DNA of 50,838 nucleotides from contig JAENJD010000018.1 in the NCBI GenBank assembly GCA_016844605.1, forward strand, positions 1-50,838, given 5' to 3'. The position numbers were made by a program, and so were the translations under genes. The notes under the pieces were generated by a model. That model did no database searches and was not told the DNA's origin. It saw only the letters and a list, made by a program, of their open reading frames with translations. Positions 42,195 to 50,688 of this stretch are shown here, piece after piece. Source of the DNA: Steroidobacteraceae bacterium. Lineage in GTDB: Bacteria > Pseudomonadota > Gammaproteobacteria > Steroidobacterales > Steroidobacteraceae. Every line of letters begins with the position of its first letter. The first letter of the stretch is position 1.

Positions 42195-43387
42195 CCGGCA
42201 TGGTTCCGCAGCAATCGCTTCGCGACCGAAATCTTGTGTACTTCGTCGGGCCCATCATAAATGCGCGCGGCGCGTTCCTCGCGGTAGAACCAGGCCAGCA
42301 GCGTGTAGTCGGTCATGCCGAGGCCGCCATGCACCTGCAAGGCGCGATCCACGACGCGCTGCAGCACGCCGGCGACGTGGAACTTGATGATGCCGATGTC
42401 ATCGCGCGCGGCCTTGGCGCCTGCCTTACCGATGCGCCATGCCGTGTGCAGCACCAGCAACCGTGCCGCGCGGACCTCCGCCACGCTCTCGGCGATCCAG
42501 GCGCGCACGATGTCGCTGTCGCCCAGCCGCCGGCCATCCGGATCGATGACGCGGGTCGCCGCGCGCTCGATCATCATCGTAAGCGCGCGTTCGCAGATGC
42601 CCAGCCAGCGCATGCAGTGATGGATGCGCCCGGGCCCGAGCCGCGACTGTGCAAGCCTGAAGCCGGAGCCGCGCGGGCCCAGCAACTGGTCGGCAGGAAT
42701 TCGGCAATTCTCGAATGCGATTTCGCCGTGCGAAAAAAGATCAGTGCCCGGGTTTCCCATGACGGGTGTGTTGCACAGCAGTCGATAGCCCGCGCTGTCG
42801 GTCGGTACGAGGAACATGCTCGCGCGTTCGCGTGGCGCCCTGTCGGGGTCGGTGATCGCCATGACGATGCAGACGCTCGATCCGTCGGCGCCGGTCGTAA
42901 ACCACTTGCGGCCGTTCAGGACCCAGGACTCGCCTTCGAGTACCGCGCTGGTCTCGAGCATCAGCGGATTCGCGCCGCTGTTGCCCGGCTCGGTCATGCC
43001 GAAGCAGCTCCGTATCTCGCCCGCGACCAGCGGTACGAGCCAGCGCCGCTTCTGCGCGGGGCTGCCGAATTCATGCAGCAGCTCGACATTGCCGGCATCC
43101 GGGGCATTACAGCCGAACACGTAGTGCGCGAGCGGGCAGCGTCCGAGCGCCTCCGAGATCAGCCCATGCGTGATGAGGTCGAGACCGAGGCCGCCATGTT
43201 CGTGCGGATAGATCGGCCCCCAGAGACCGAGCTTCTTGACCTCCACGCGCTTCCCGCGCAGCACCGGCAGCAGGGGACCGAGACCGGACTGCAGGAACGC
43301 GGTTTCGAGCGGAATCAGTTCGCGATCGACGTATTCGCGAACCCGGTTGACGATTGACTGCTTCGTCGCCTCGAGCTGGAAATCCAT
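42191..43387 (-). CDS. Acyl-CoA dehydrogenase family protein (ACAD10/11-like)
   Basis: A 398-residue FAD enzyme, start ATG 43387 (MDFQLEATKQ). Domains in order: N-terminal helices, the flavin-contact beta domain (SCFGMTEPGNSGANPLML, WVLNGRKWFTTGA), and the C-terminal helical domain (RLGPGRIHHCMRWLGICERA, VDRALQVHGGLGMTDYTLLA, IYDGPDEVHKISVAKRLL). The last stretch has Asp-Gly-Pro-Asp-Glu-Val in the place where many members keep the ligand contacts of the flavin. It would donate electrons to EtfBA (30082-31747). It is paired with the phosphotransferase, as in ACAD10/11. Confidence 0.93.
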   Translation of the reverse strand: MDFQLEATKQSIVNRVREYVDRELIPLETAFLQSGLGPLLPVLRGKRVEVKKLGLWGPIYPHEHGGLGLDLITHGLISEALGRCPLAHYVFGCNAPDAGNVELLHEFGSPAQKRRWLVPLVAGEIRSCFGMTEPGNSGANPLMLETSAVLEGESWVLNGRKWFTTGADGSSVCIVMAITDPDRAPRERASMFLVPTDSAGYRLLCNTPVMGNPGTDLFSHGEIAFENCRIPADQLLGPRGSGFRLAQSRLGPGRIHHCMRWLGICERALTMMIERAATRVIDPDGRRLGDSDIVRAWIAESVAEVRAARLLVLHTAWRIGKAGAKAARDDIGIIKFHVAGVLQRVVDRALQVHGGLGMTDYTLLAWFYREERAARIYDGPDEVHKISVAKRLLRNHAG

Positions 43388-43404
43388 GTGCGGGATCCCC
43401 CGGA

Positions 43405-44082
43405 TCAGCGGTGCGTGATCAGCTGCGTGAACGCCGGCTGCTCCAGGTGGCTTACCGTGTTCAGTGATTCGATCGTGACCGTCTCGCCGTCGAACAGCAA
43501 GCTGCTGACGCCCGAGTTGAAGAATGTCAGCTTCAGGCGCAACAGGTCCCAGTCGGCAAGACCGAGGGCGGGTTGCATGGCCGCGGCCAGCGATCCCGCG
43601 GAGCCAAAGACGACTGCATTGCGGCCGCGCCCGGTCTCGCGCATCAGTGTCGAAAGCGCCGCCGCGCATCGGTCGCGAAATATCGGAAAAGGTTCGACTT
43701 CGGGCAGCTCGCCCGCCGCCCAGGCCCGGAGCGCTCCCGACAGGCTGCGGTGAAATGCGCGTCGATCCTCGATCGCAGCCGGCACGCCGGTGGCGCCCTG
43801 GTGCGCCGCCAGCAGGGACAGATGATCGTATTCCTCGATGCCCGGCAGTTCCTTCACCGGAAGGGCAATACCGCTGTCTTCCGCAGCAGCCTTTACAAAG
43901 GCATCGGCCGATTCGCGCTGGCGCCTGAGTGTGCCGGAATAAACCAGATCCGCGCGGCGCCCGATCGCGCGCCAATGCCGGGCCAGTTGCCGGCACTGTG
44001 CGATTCCCGTTTCCGTCAGCCGGTCGTAGTCATCGGTACCGAAGGCCGCCTGCCCATGGCGCACCAGGTAGACGCGGCTCAT
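43405..44082 (-). CDS. Histidine phosphatase superfamily protein with a non-canonical second active-site motif
   Basis: A 225-residue phosphoglycerate-mutase-fold protein. The nucleophile motif YLVRHGQAAFG is intact, and VYSGTLRRQRESADAF supplies the usual second Arg. The motif that normally reads SHGG, with the second catalytic His, is here VVFGSAGSLAAAM with no His. The acid donor region (EEYDHLSLL) is present. Activity may therefore be weak or altered. It lies between the SDR and the acyl-CoA dehydrogenase, 17 bases before the latter and directly after the SDR stop. Its role in the acyl-CoA module is unknown. Confidence 0.87.
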   Translation of the reverse strand: MSRVYLVRHGQAAFGTDDYDRLTETGIAQCRQLARHWRAIGRRADLVYSGTLRRQRESADAFVKAAAEDSGIALPVKELPGIEEYDHLSLLAAHQGATGVPAAIEDRRAFHRSLSGALRAWAAGELPEVEPFPIFRDRCAAALSTLMRETGRGRNAVVFGSAGSLAAAMQPALGLADWDLLRLKLTFFNSGVSSLLFDGETVTIESLNTVSHLEQPAFTQLITHR

Positions 44083-44847
44083 TCAGGCCAGCCAGCCGCC
44101 ATCCACTGTCAGGCAACTGCCGGTCGTGAACGAAGCGGCGTCAGATACAAGATAAAGCGCGGCGCCCGCGATCTCCCCGGGTTGGGCGATGCGCCCGAGC
44201 GGCGTCAGGCTCTCGGCGATCGCGCGGCGTTTCGGGTCGCTGTGCACCGCGGCCGCGAACTTCGTCTCGACGAGCCCCGGCGCCAGCGCGTTGACGCGCA
44301 CGCCCTTGCGGCCCCATTCCCGGGCGAGCCCCTGGGTCATGTTGACGATCGCGGCCTTGGTCATCGAATAGACGGCCTGGCCGTCCATGGGACGGAACGC
44401 ATTCACCGAAGCGACATTGACGATCGCGCCCTTGCCCTGGGCGATCATGCGGCGGCCCGCTTCGATGGACGCGCAGAAGAAGCCGCGGATGTTGACGTCA
44501 ACCGTCTTCTGGAACGCGGCGATTTCCATGTCCACGGCGGGACCGAAATAGGGATTGGTCGCAGCATTGTTGACGAGGATGTCGATGCGTCCGTGGCGCG
44601 CATCGATCTCGCCAAATGCGGCGGCAATCTGTTCGACTTCACCGATGTGGCAGGCAAGCGCCGAGGCCTTGCCGCCGGCCGCACGGATCTCGCCAGCTAC
44701 TGCCTCGCAGCCCTCAAGCTTGCGGCTGCTGACGACGACAACAGCGCCATGTCGAGCCAGCAACATCGCGATCGCGCGGCCAATGCCGCGGCTCGCACCG
44801 GTCACGAGCGCCACGCGGCCGCTCAAGTCGAATGTGTCTTCTGACAA
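44083..44847 (-). CDS. SDR family oxidoreductase
   Basis: A 254-residue classical short-chain dehydrogenase. I choose TTG 44847 because GGGGGA lies about seven bases upstream and gives the normal short N-terminus (SEDTFDLSGRVALVTGASRG). Motifs: TGASRGIG cofactor loop, NNAATNPYFGP, catalytic NVASVNAF and YSMTKAAI (Tyr, Lys), ending in GSCLTVDGGWLA. It resembles dehydrogenases that oxidise hydroxyacyl or other secondary alcohols next to acyl-CoA dehydrogenases. It heads the minus-strand module; the second acyl-CoA dehydrogenase diverges from it. Confidence 0.92.
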   Translation of the reverse strand: MSEDTFDLSGRVALVTGASRGIGRAIAMLLARHGAVVVVSSRKLEGCEAVAGEIRAAGGKASALACHIGEVEQIAAAFGEIDARHGRIDILVNNAATNPYFGPAVDMEIAAFQKTVDVNIRGFFCASIEAGRRMIAQGKGAIVNVASVNAFRPMDGQAVYSMTKAAIVNMTQGLAREWGRKGVRVNALAPGLVETKFAAAVHSDPKRRAIAESLTPLGRIAQPGEIAGAALYLVSDAASFTTGSCLTVDGGWLA

Positions 44848-44969
44848 GCTGGAATCCCCCGGCCGGCCGCATTGTTCGGCGGGCAAATCCTAGCATTCCG
44901 GCGGGCCGCCAAAGGCGCCGCTCGCTACAATCTGCGTGGCGTGCCTTTGCGCCACAGCCGGGTTCTGCC

Positions 44970-46754
44970 ATGACGGTACCGCGCCGCGACCTCGATTTTC
45001 AGGTCTTCGAAGTCCTGGATGCCGAGGGCCTGTGCCGATTGCCACGCTACGCCGAGCACGATCGCCCGGTCTTCGACGGCGTGATCGACAGCGCCTACCG
45101 GATCGCCGAGGAGCGCTTTGCGCCCTTCGCTGCCGCCTGCGATGTCGAGGAGCCGCGCGTCGTGGACGGCCGGGTCTGGATGATCCCGGAAACCAAGCGG
45201 GCGTTTGACGCTTACAACGAGGCGGGATTCACGGCGGCGAGTTTCGACATTGAGGACGGCGGCATGCAACTGCCGCTACTGATCGTGAAAGCGACTTCCG
45301 CCGTTTTCAGCAGCGCCAATGTCGCATTCCATTCCTATTCGACATTGACTGCCGGCGCCGCGAATCTGCTGATCACGTTCGGCAGCCCCGATCAGTGCGT
45401 GCGGCTTGCCCGCCCGATGCTGGGCGGCCGCTTCACCGGAACGATGTGCCTTTCGGAGCCGCACGCGGGCTCATCGTTGACCGACATCCGCTGCCAGGCG
45501 CTGCGCCAGGACGACGGCAGCTATCTCCTGACCGGCAGCAAGATGTGGATTTCCGGCGGCGATCACGAACTCGCCGAGACGATCGTGCACCTGGTGCTCG
45601 CCAAAATCCCCGGTGGACCACCGGGTGTGCGTGGAATCTCGCTGTTCGCCGTGCCGCGCAACCGCGTCAATGACGACGGCAGCGTCGGCCCCAACAACGA
45701 CGTGCGCCTCGCCGGCATCAATCACAAGATGGGCTGGCGCGGCACCGTCAACTGCGTGCTGTCATTCGGCGAACAGGGGCGCTGCCGTGCGGAACTCGTC
45801 GGCCTGCCGCATCACGGTCTCGAGTACATGTTCCAGATGATGAATTCCGCGCGCATCGGTGTCGGCATGAATGCCGTCGCGCTCGGCTACGCCGGCTATC
45901 TGCATGCACTCGCCTATGCGCGTGAGCGGCCCCAGGGACGGCCGGTCGGCGCAAGGGACCCGAAGGCGCCACCGGTGCCGATCCTGCGGCACGCGGACGT
46001 GCGCCGCATGCTGCTGGCGCAGAAATGCTGGGTCGAAGGCGGCCTTGCGCTGGTGCTGTATTGCGCGCGTCTCTGCGACGAGGAGCGCTGCGACCAGGAT
46101 CCTGCCAGAAAGCAGGATCTGCATCTGCTGCTCGAACTGCTGACGCCGATTGCGAAATCCTGGCCGTCGGAATTCTGCCTGGAAGCCAATAAGCTCGCGA
46201 TCCAGGTGCTGGGCGGCTATGGCTACACGCGCGACTACCCCGTCGAGCGCCTGTATCGGGATAACCGCCTCAATCACATTCACGAAGGGACGCACGGAAT
46301 CCACGGCCTCGACCTGCTGGGACGCAAGGTCTCGATGCAGGGCGGTGGCGCAATTCGCACGCTCGCTGCGCGAATCACGGAGACGATCGCGCTCGCGCGC
46401 GATCAGGCGCAACTCTCGGAATACGCGGCGGCACTCGCAGCCGCGCTTTCTGACATCGCGCGTACGACGGAAATCCTGGTCGGCGCCATGGCGAAGGACC
46501 CTGAACGGGCTCTCGCCAATGCCACGCTCTATCTGGACAGCCTCGGCCACCTGGTCGTCGCCTGGCGCTGGCTCGCACAGGGACTCACGGCGGTGCGCGC
46601 CGGGAATGGCACAGTCGATCGTGATTTCTACGCGGGCAAGCTCGCGGCCTGCCGCTTCTTTTTCCGCTACGAGTTGCCGCGCATCACCCCGAAGCTCGCC
46701 CTGCTCCGTTCGCTGGACGACACCGCGCTGGCTATTCCCGACTCCGGCTTCTAG
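44970..46754 (+). CDS. Large acyl-CoA dehydrogenase with extra C-terminal domain (DmdC-like)
   Basis: A 594-residue member of the long acyl-CoA dehydrogenase group, start ATG 44970; CTACAAT at 44925-44931 may be its -10. The core has GTMCLSEPHAGSSLTDIRC (flavin and substrate loop), YLLTGSKMWISGGDHE, MMNSARIGVGMNAVALGYAG, and HEGTHGIHGLDLLGRK with the catalytic Glu. After about 460 comes the C-terminal helical extension (EYAAALAAALSDIARTT, YAGKLAACRFFFRYELP) seen in DmdC and related enzymes. The substrate cannot be read off; C4 or longer acyl-CoA or methylthiopropionyl-CoA are precedents. Confidence 0.93.
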   Translation: MTVPRRDLDFQVFEVLDAEGLCRLPRYAEHDRPVFDGVIDSAYRIAEERFAPFAAACDVEEPRVVDGRVWMIPETKRAFDAYNEAGFTAASFDIEDGGMQLPLLIVKATSAVFSSANVAFHSYSTLTAGAANLLITFGSPDQCVRLARPMLGGRFTGTMCLSEPHAGSSLTDIRCQALRQDDGSYLLTGSKMWISGGDHELAETIVHLVLAKIPGGPPGVRGISLFAVPRNRVNDDGSVGPNNDVRLAGINHKMGWRGTVNCVLSFGEQGRCRAELVGLPHHGLEYMFQMMNSARIGVGMNAVALGYAGYLHALAYARERPQGRPVGARDPKAPPVPILRHADVRRMLLAQKCWVEGGLALVLYCARLCDEERCDQDPARKQDLHLLLELLTPIAKSWPSEFCLEANKLAIQVLGGYGYTRDYPVERLYRDNRLNHIHEGTHGIHGLDLLGRKVSMQGGGAIRTLAARITETIALARDQAQLSEYAAALAAALSDIARTTEILVGAMAKDPERALANATLYLDSLGHLVVAWRWLAQGLTAVRAGNGTVDRDFYAGKLAACRFFFRYELPRITPKLALLRSLDDTALAIPDSGF

Positions 46755-46763
46755 GCACAGCTC

Positions 46764-47867
46764 TCAGGCCAGCGGTCGATACGACATGCCTAGTGCGAGC
46801 GCAACGGCCTCGTGCGTGATCGCCCCTTCATGCACATTGAGGCCCGCGGCGAATCCAGCGTCGCGTTCCAGCGCCTTGCGCCAGCCGAGGTCGGCAAGCG
46901 CACGCGCATAAGGCAGGGTCGCGTTGGTCAATGCGAAAGTCGAGGTGCGCGGAACGGCGCCCGGCATGTTGGTCACGCAGTAATGCACGACCCCGTCGAC
47001 GACGTAAGTCGGGTCTGCATGCGTCGTCGGCTTGCTGGTCTCGAAGCAGCCGCCCTGGTCGATAGAAATGTCGACGAGCACGGCGCCTTTTTCCATGCGG
47101 CGCACCATGTCCCGCGTCACGAGCCTGGGCGCCGCGGCACCGGTCACGAGCACGGCGCCGATCACGAGATCGGCCTGGGTCACCAGGCGCTCGATGGACT
47201 CGGTCGTCGAATACGCCGTGGCGATCGTGTTGCCGAATTGCGCGTCGAGTTCGCGAAGCCTGCGCAGCGAGCGATCCACGATGGTGACCTGCGCGCCGAG
47301 GCCCACGGCCATCTGCGCGGCATTGGTGCCGGCGACGCCGCCGCCCAGGATCACGACCCGCGCCGGCGCGACGCCCGGCACGCCGCCCAGCAGCACGCCA
47401 AAGCCGCCATTGGCCTTTTGCAATGCCGTAGCGCCCACCTGGATGGACATGCGGCCCGCCACCTCGCTCATCGGGGTCAGTAGCGGCAGCGATCGGTCCG
47501 GCGCGGTCACCGTTTCATAGGCGACTGCAGTCACGCCGGATTTCACGAGTGCCTGCGCCTGTGCGGCATCAGCGGCCAGGTGCAGGTAGGTGAACAACAC
47601 CTGCCCGCGCCGCAGCATTGCGCATTCCGGCAGTTGCGGTTCCTTGACCTTGACGACCAGCTCAGCGGCATCGAATACCGACCTGGCATCGGGCAGCACA
47701 CCGGCCCCGGCCGCACGATAGGCGTCGTCGCTGATGCCGATGCCGGCACCTGCGCCGGACTCGATCAGCACCTGATGACCCGCGGTCACGAGTTCGCGGA
47801 CGCCGGCGGGCACCAGGCCGACGCGGTACTCATGAACCTTGATTTCCTTCGGGCAACCGATCTTCAT
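46764..47867 (-). CDS. ald: Alanine dehydrogenase
   Basis: A 367-residue NAD-dependent enzyme interconverting L-alanine and pyruvate plus ammonia. ATG 47867 has GGGAGGA four to five bases upstream and begins [20 protein letters not shown], the signature start. [11 protein letters not shown] holds the substrate Lys, TYLHLAAD the catalytic His, and [20 protein letters not shown] the NAD fold. [18 protein letters not shown] is the AlaDH/PNT motif that supplies the second active-site acid. It ends nine bases from the converging acyl-CoA dehydrogenase. Transhydrogenase alpha subunits are longer and can be excluded. Confidence 0.96.
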   Translation of the reverse strand: MKIGCPKEIKVHEYRVGLVPAGVRELVTAGHQVLIESGAGAGIGISDDAYRAAGAGVLPDARSVFDAAELVVKVKEPQLPECAMLRRGQVLFTYLHLAADAAQAQALVKSGVTAVAYETVTAPDRSLPLLTPMSEVAGRMSIQVGATALQKANGGFGVLLGGVPGVAPARVVILGGGVAGTNAAQMAVGLGAQVTIVDRSLRRLRELDAQFGNTIATAYSTTESIERLVTQADLVIGAVLVTGAAAPRLVTRDMVRRMEKGAVLVDISIDQGGCFETSKPTTHADPTYVVDGVVHYCVTNMPGAVPRTSTFALTNATLPYARALADLGWRKALERDAGFAAGLNVHEGAITHEAVALALGMSYRPLA

Positions 47868-47915
47868 TTGTCCTCCCACGGGACGGGCTGTAATTATCCG
47901 CTTAGAATACCCTGC

Positions 47916-49349
47916 ATGGCCACGGCACACGACCCCACCCGGCTCGCAGCCCATCCGGCCCAGTTGTCGCAGGCATTCACGCAGCAACGCCGCGCATTCG
48001 ACGCTGAGCCATATCCTTCCATTGCAAACCGACGCGACCGCCTCGACCGGTTGCGGCGAATGTTGCGCGACAACGATGCCGCCATCCGCGACGCCATCAG
48101 TGCCGATTTCGGCAATCGTGCGCAGCAGGAGACCCTGCTATTCGAGCAGTTCACCAGTGCCGACGGCATCGGCTACGCGCGCCGGCGCCTGCGCCACTGG
48201 ATGCGAACCGAACGGCGCAGTGTTGCCTGGTGGAGCCTGCCGGGCAGCGCGCGCCTGATGCGCCAGCCGCTGGGTGCGGTCGGCATCATCGTGCCATGGA
48301 ATTATCCCTTGTATCTCGCGGTATCGCCGCTGACCGCGGCGCTCGCCGCGGGCAATCGCGTCATGCTCAAGATGTCGGAACACACGCCACGCTTCGGGAC
48401 GCTGTTCGAGTCGTTGATTGCGGCGACATTTGCATCTGACGAGGTCATGGCGATCAATGGCGACGCAGGCGTCGCACGGGCCTTTGCGGCCTTGCCATTC
48501 GATCACCTGCTGTTCACGGGTTCGACCAGCATCGGGCGCGAGGTCATGAAGGCCGCGAGCGCAAACCTGACGCCTGTGACGCTCGAGCTTGGCGGCAAGT
48601 CGCCGGTGATCGTCGCGGATGGATTCGACATCGTCGAAGCCGCGCGCCGCATCATGTACGGCAAGTTGATCAACGCCGGCCAGACCTGTGTCGCACCGGA
48701 CTATGTGCTGGTGCCGAAACCGGACATCGACCGGTTTCTCGATGCCTGCCGCGCCGCGACCCGGGAGTTCTACCCGACGCTCGCGACCAATCCGCAGTAC
48801 ACGTCCATCATCAATGACCGCCAATTCCGCCGCCTTGCAGCGAGCGTCGAGGACGCGCGCGTCCAGGGCGCCACAGTGCACTCGCTGCATCCGGATCCGA
48901 CCGATGCGGAGCGCCGTCGCATGACGCCGCAGGCTGTCACCGGGGTCCGCGACGACATGCGTGTGATGCAGGAAGAGATTTTCGGGCCATTGTTGCCCAT
49001 CGTCGGCTACGGCTCCATCGACGATGCGATCGCCTATGTGAATGCGAGGCCAAGGCCGCTGGCACTCTATTACTTCGGCGCCCGCGGTGCGGCGCTCGAC
49101 AAGGTCCTGACGCAAACCATCTCCGGCGGCGTCACGGTGAACAACACGGCTTTTCACGTGATCCAGGAAGACCTTCCCTTCGGCGGCGTCGGCCCCAGCG
49201 GCATGGGTCATTACCACGGAAAGGCGGGCTTCGATACCTTCTCCAAGCAGAAGCCCGTGTTCTACGACGGGCGGCTGAGCGGCTCGCGATTCCTGATGCC
49301 GCCCTACGGCCGGATGTTCCGGGCCATCGTGAAGATTCTTTACCGGTGA
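47916..49349 (+). CDS. Coniferyl-type aldehyde dehydrogenase
   Basis: A 477-residue class 3-like aldehyde dehydrogenase without a membrane tail. The motifs are IIVPWNYPLYLAVSPL, LLFTGSTSIGREVMKAA, ELGGKSPVIVADG (general-base Glu), INAGQTCVAPDYVLVP (catalytic Cys) and EEIFGPLLPIVGYGS. The long N-terminal helical region and GHYHGKAGFDTFSKQKPV near the end mark the coniferyl aldehyde dehydrogenase group; fatty aldehydes are also used by such enzymes. TTAGAATAC at 47902-47910 just before the ATG may be a -10, in which case the message is nearly leaderless. It overlaps the next start by four bases. Confidence 0.92.
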   Translation: MATAHDPTRLAAHPAQLSQAFTQQRRAFDAEPYPSIANRRDRLDRLRRMLRDNDAAIRDAISADFGNRAQQETLLFEQFTSADGIGYARRRLRHWMRTERRSVAWWSLPGSARLMRQPLGAVGIIVPWNYPLYLAVSPLTAALAAGNRVMLKMSEHTPRFGTLFESLIAATFASDEVMAINGDAGVARAFAALPFDHLLFTGSTSIGREVMKAASANLTPVTLELGGKSPVIVADGFDIVEAARRIMYGKLINAGQTCVAPDYVLVPKPDIDRFLDACRAATREFYPTLATNPQYTSIINDRQFRRLAASVEDARVQGATVHSLHPDPTDAERRRMTPQAVTGVRDDMRVMQEEIFGPLLPIVGYGSIDDAIAYVNARPRPLALYYFGARGAALDKVLTQTISGGVTVNNTAFHVIQEDLPFGGVGPSGMGHYHGKAGFDTFSKQKPVFYDGRLSGSRFLMPPYGRMFRAIVKILYR

Positions 49350-49849
49350 CTGCGGCCTGGGACCTACCCTCGCCCTTCATCCATCGCGTGAGCGCGGAGG
49401 CCCGGGATGTAGACGCCTATGGGCATGTCAACAATTCGGTCTACCTGCGCTGGCTGGATGAAACGGCCTGGGCGCATTCCTCGGCGCTCGGCGTGACGCC
49501 GGCACACTGCGTCACTACCAGACGCGGCATGGTGGTCTGGCGCAGCCAGCTGAACTACCTCGCATCGACCTTCGCGCGCGATGCACTCGAGATCGGTACC
49601 TGGCTCGTATTCGAGGATGCGCGGCTGCGCGTCGACCGTCGTTTTCAGATTCTCCGCCCGGCAGATGGCAGGACGTTACTGCGCGGCCTGATTCATTACG
49701 TTTGCGTGGATCTCGACAGCGGCCGGCCCAAGCGCATGCCCGCGGAATTCGTCCACCATTACCGGCCATTGCCGGAAGTGGCCGCGGCACTATCCGAGGA
49801 ACGTCACCGGCGCTTCGCACCCGGTGTCGAGTTACGCGATCAGGCCTGA
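49346..49849 (+). CDS. Acyl-CoA thioesterase, hot-dog (4HBT) family
   Basis: A 167-residue single hot-dog domain protein starting at GTG 49346, overlapping the previous stop as GTGA. EARDVDAYGHVNNSVYLRWL is the 4HBT active-site region with the catalytic Asp and the conserved His-Val-Asn-Asn. RGMVVWRSQLNYLASTFARD forms the central strand pair. It would hydrolyse acyl-CoA or related thioesters. Coupling to the aldehyde dehydrogenase suggests that the pair acts on fatty or phenylpropanoid aldehydes and their CoA derivatives, which is inference. The last ten bases overlap the converging fghA. Confidence 0.9.
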   Translation: MTAAWDLPSPFIHRVSAEARDVDAYGHVNNSVYLRWLDETAWAHSSALGVTPAHCVTTRRGMVVWRSQLNYLASTFARDALEIGTWLVFEDARLRVDRRFQILRPADGRTLLRGLIHYVCVDLDSGRPKRMPAEFVHHYRPLPEVAAALSEERHRRFAPGVELRDQA

Positions 49850-50688
49850 AGCGATCGCGCGTGGTGGCGCAGATGATCCTCGATGAAGCTCGAGATGAAG
49901 TAATAGCCGTGGTCGTAATCGCCGTGGCGGCGCAACGTCAGCGGATACCCGCTTTCGGCGCAGGCCTGCTCCAGCTGTTCGGGCAAAAGTTGTTGCTGCA
50001 GGAAGGGATCCGCCAGCCCCTGGTCAACCAGCAGCGGCGCCCGTCCGGCGGCCGTCTTGAGCCCGCGAATCAGTTCGCTCGCGTCATAGTCGCTCCAGCT
50101 GGCGCGATTCGCGCCGAGATAACCCGTGAAGGCCTTCTGCCCCCAGGGACATTGCATTGGCGCCGAAATCGGCGCGAAGGCGGAAACCGACCGGTAGCGA
50201 TCAGGATTCTTCAGCGCGATCGTCAGCGCGCCATGGCCGCCCATCGAATGCCCGAAGATACCCTGGCGATTCGCGTCAACCGGAAAGTCTGCGGCGATCA
50301 GCGCGGGCAGCTCGTGCGTGACATAGGAATACATCCGGTAATGCCGTGACCAGGGTGTTTCCGTGGCATCGAGGTAGAAGCCCGCGCCGACGCCGAAATC
50401 CCAGTTCTCGGAATCGCCCGGCAGCGGCACGCCACGCGGGCTCGTGTCCGGCGCGACAATCGCGAGACCCAGCTCCGCCGCCACGCGCTGGGCGCCCGCC
50501 TTGATCATGAATGTCTCTTCGGTACAGGTGAGGCCGGCAAGGTAATAGAGCACGGGCACCCTGCCATTCGCTGCCTGCGGCGGCAGGAACACGGCAAAGC
50601 GCATTGCACAGTCCGTTTCGACGGAACTGTGACGATGAAAGCTGACGGAGCCCCCGAAGGCGCCGTGGCGGCTGATTGTTTCGCTCAC
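49840..50688 (-). CDS. fghA: S-formylglutathione hydrolase
   Basis: A 282-residue esterase-D family hydrolase in the formaldehyde detoxification route, releasing formate and glutathione. I choose GTG 50688 ([20 protein letters not shown]), whose first base is the last base of the preceding TAG. Catalytic residues: Ser in IFGHSMGGHGAL, Asp in LVDQGLADPFL and His in RHGDYDHGYYF. The substrate-loop Cys is in AGLTCTEETFMIKAGAQR. The glutathione-dependent formaldehyde dehydrogenase is not visible in the window. Confidence 0.95.
   Translation of the reverse strand: MSETISRHGAFGGSVSFHRHSSVETDCAMRFAVFLPPQAANGRVPVLYYLAGLTCTEETFMIKAGAQRVAAELGLAIVAPDTSPRGVPLPGDSENWDFGVGAGFYLDATETPWSRHYRMYSYVTHELPALIAADFPVDANRQGIFGHSMGGHGALTIALKNPDRYRSVSAFAPISAPMQCPWGQKAFTGYLGANRASWSDYDASELIRGLKTAAGRAPLLVDQGLADPFLQQQLLPEQLEQACAESGYPLTLRRHGDYDHGYYFISSFIEDHLRHHARSLQA

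Noticed and set aside
43573-44844. 423-codon plus-strand open frame.
   Set aside because: It is antisense to the histidine phosphatase and SDR genes, which carry intact motifs.
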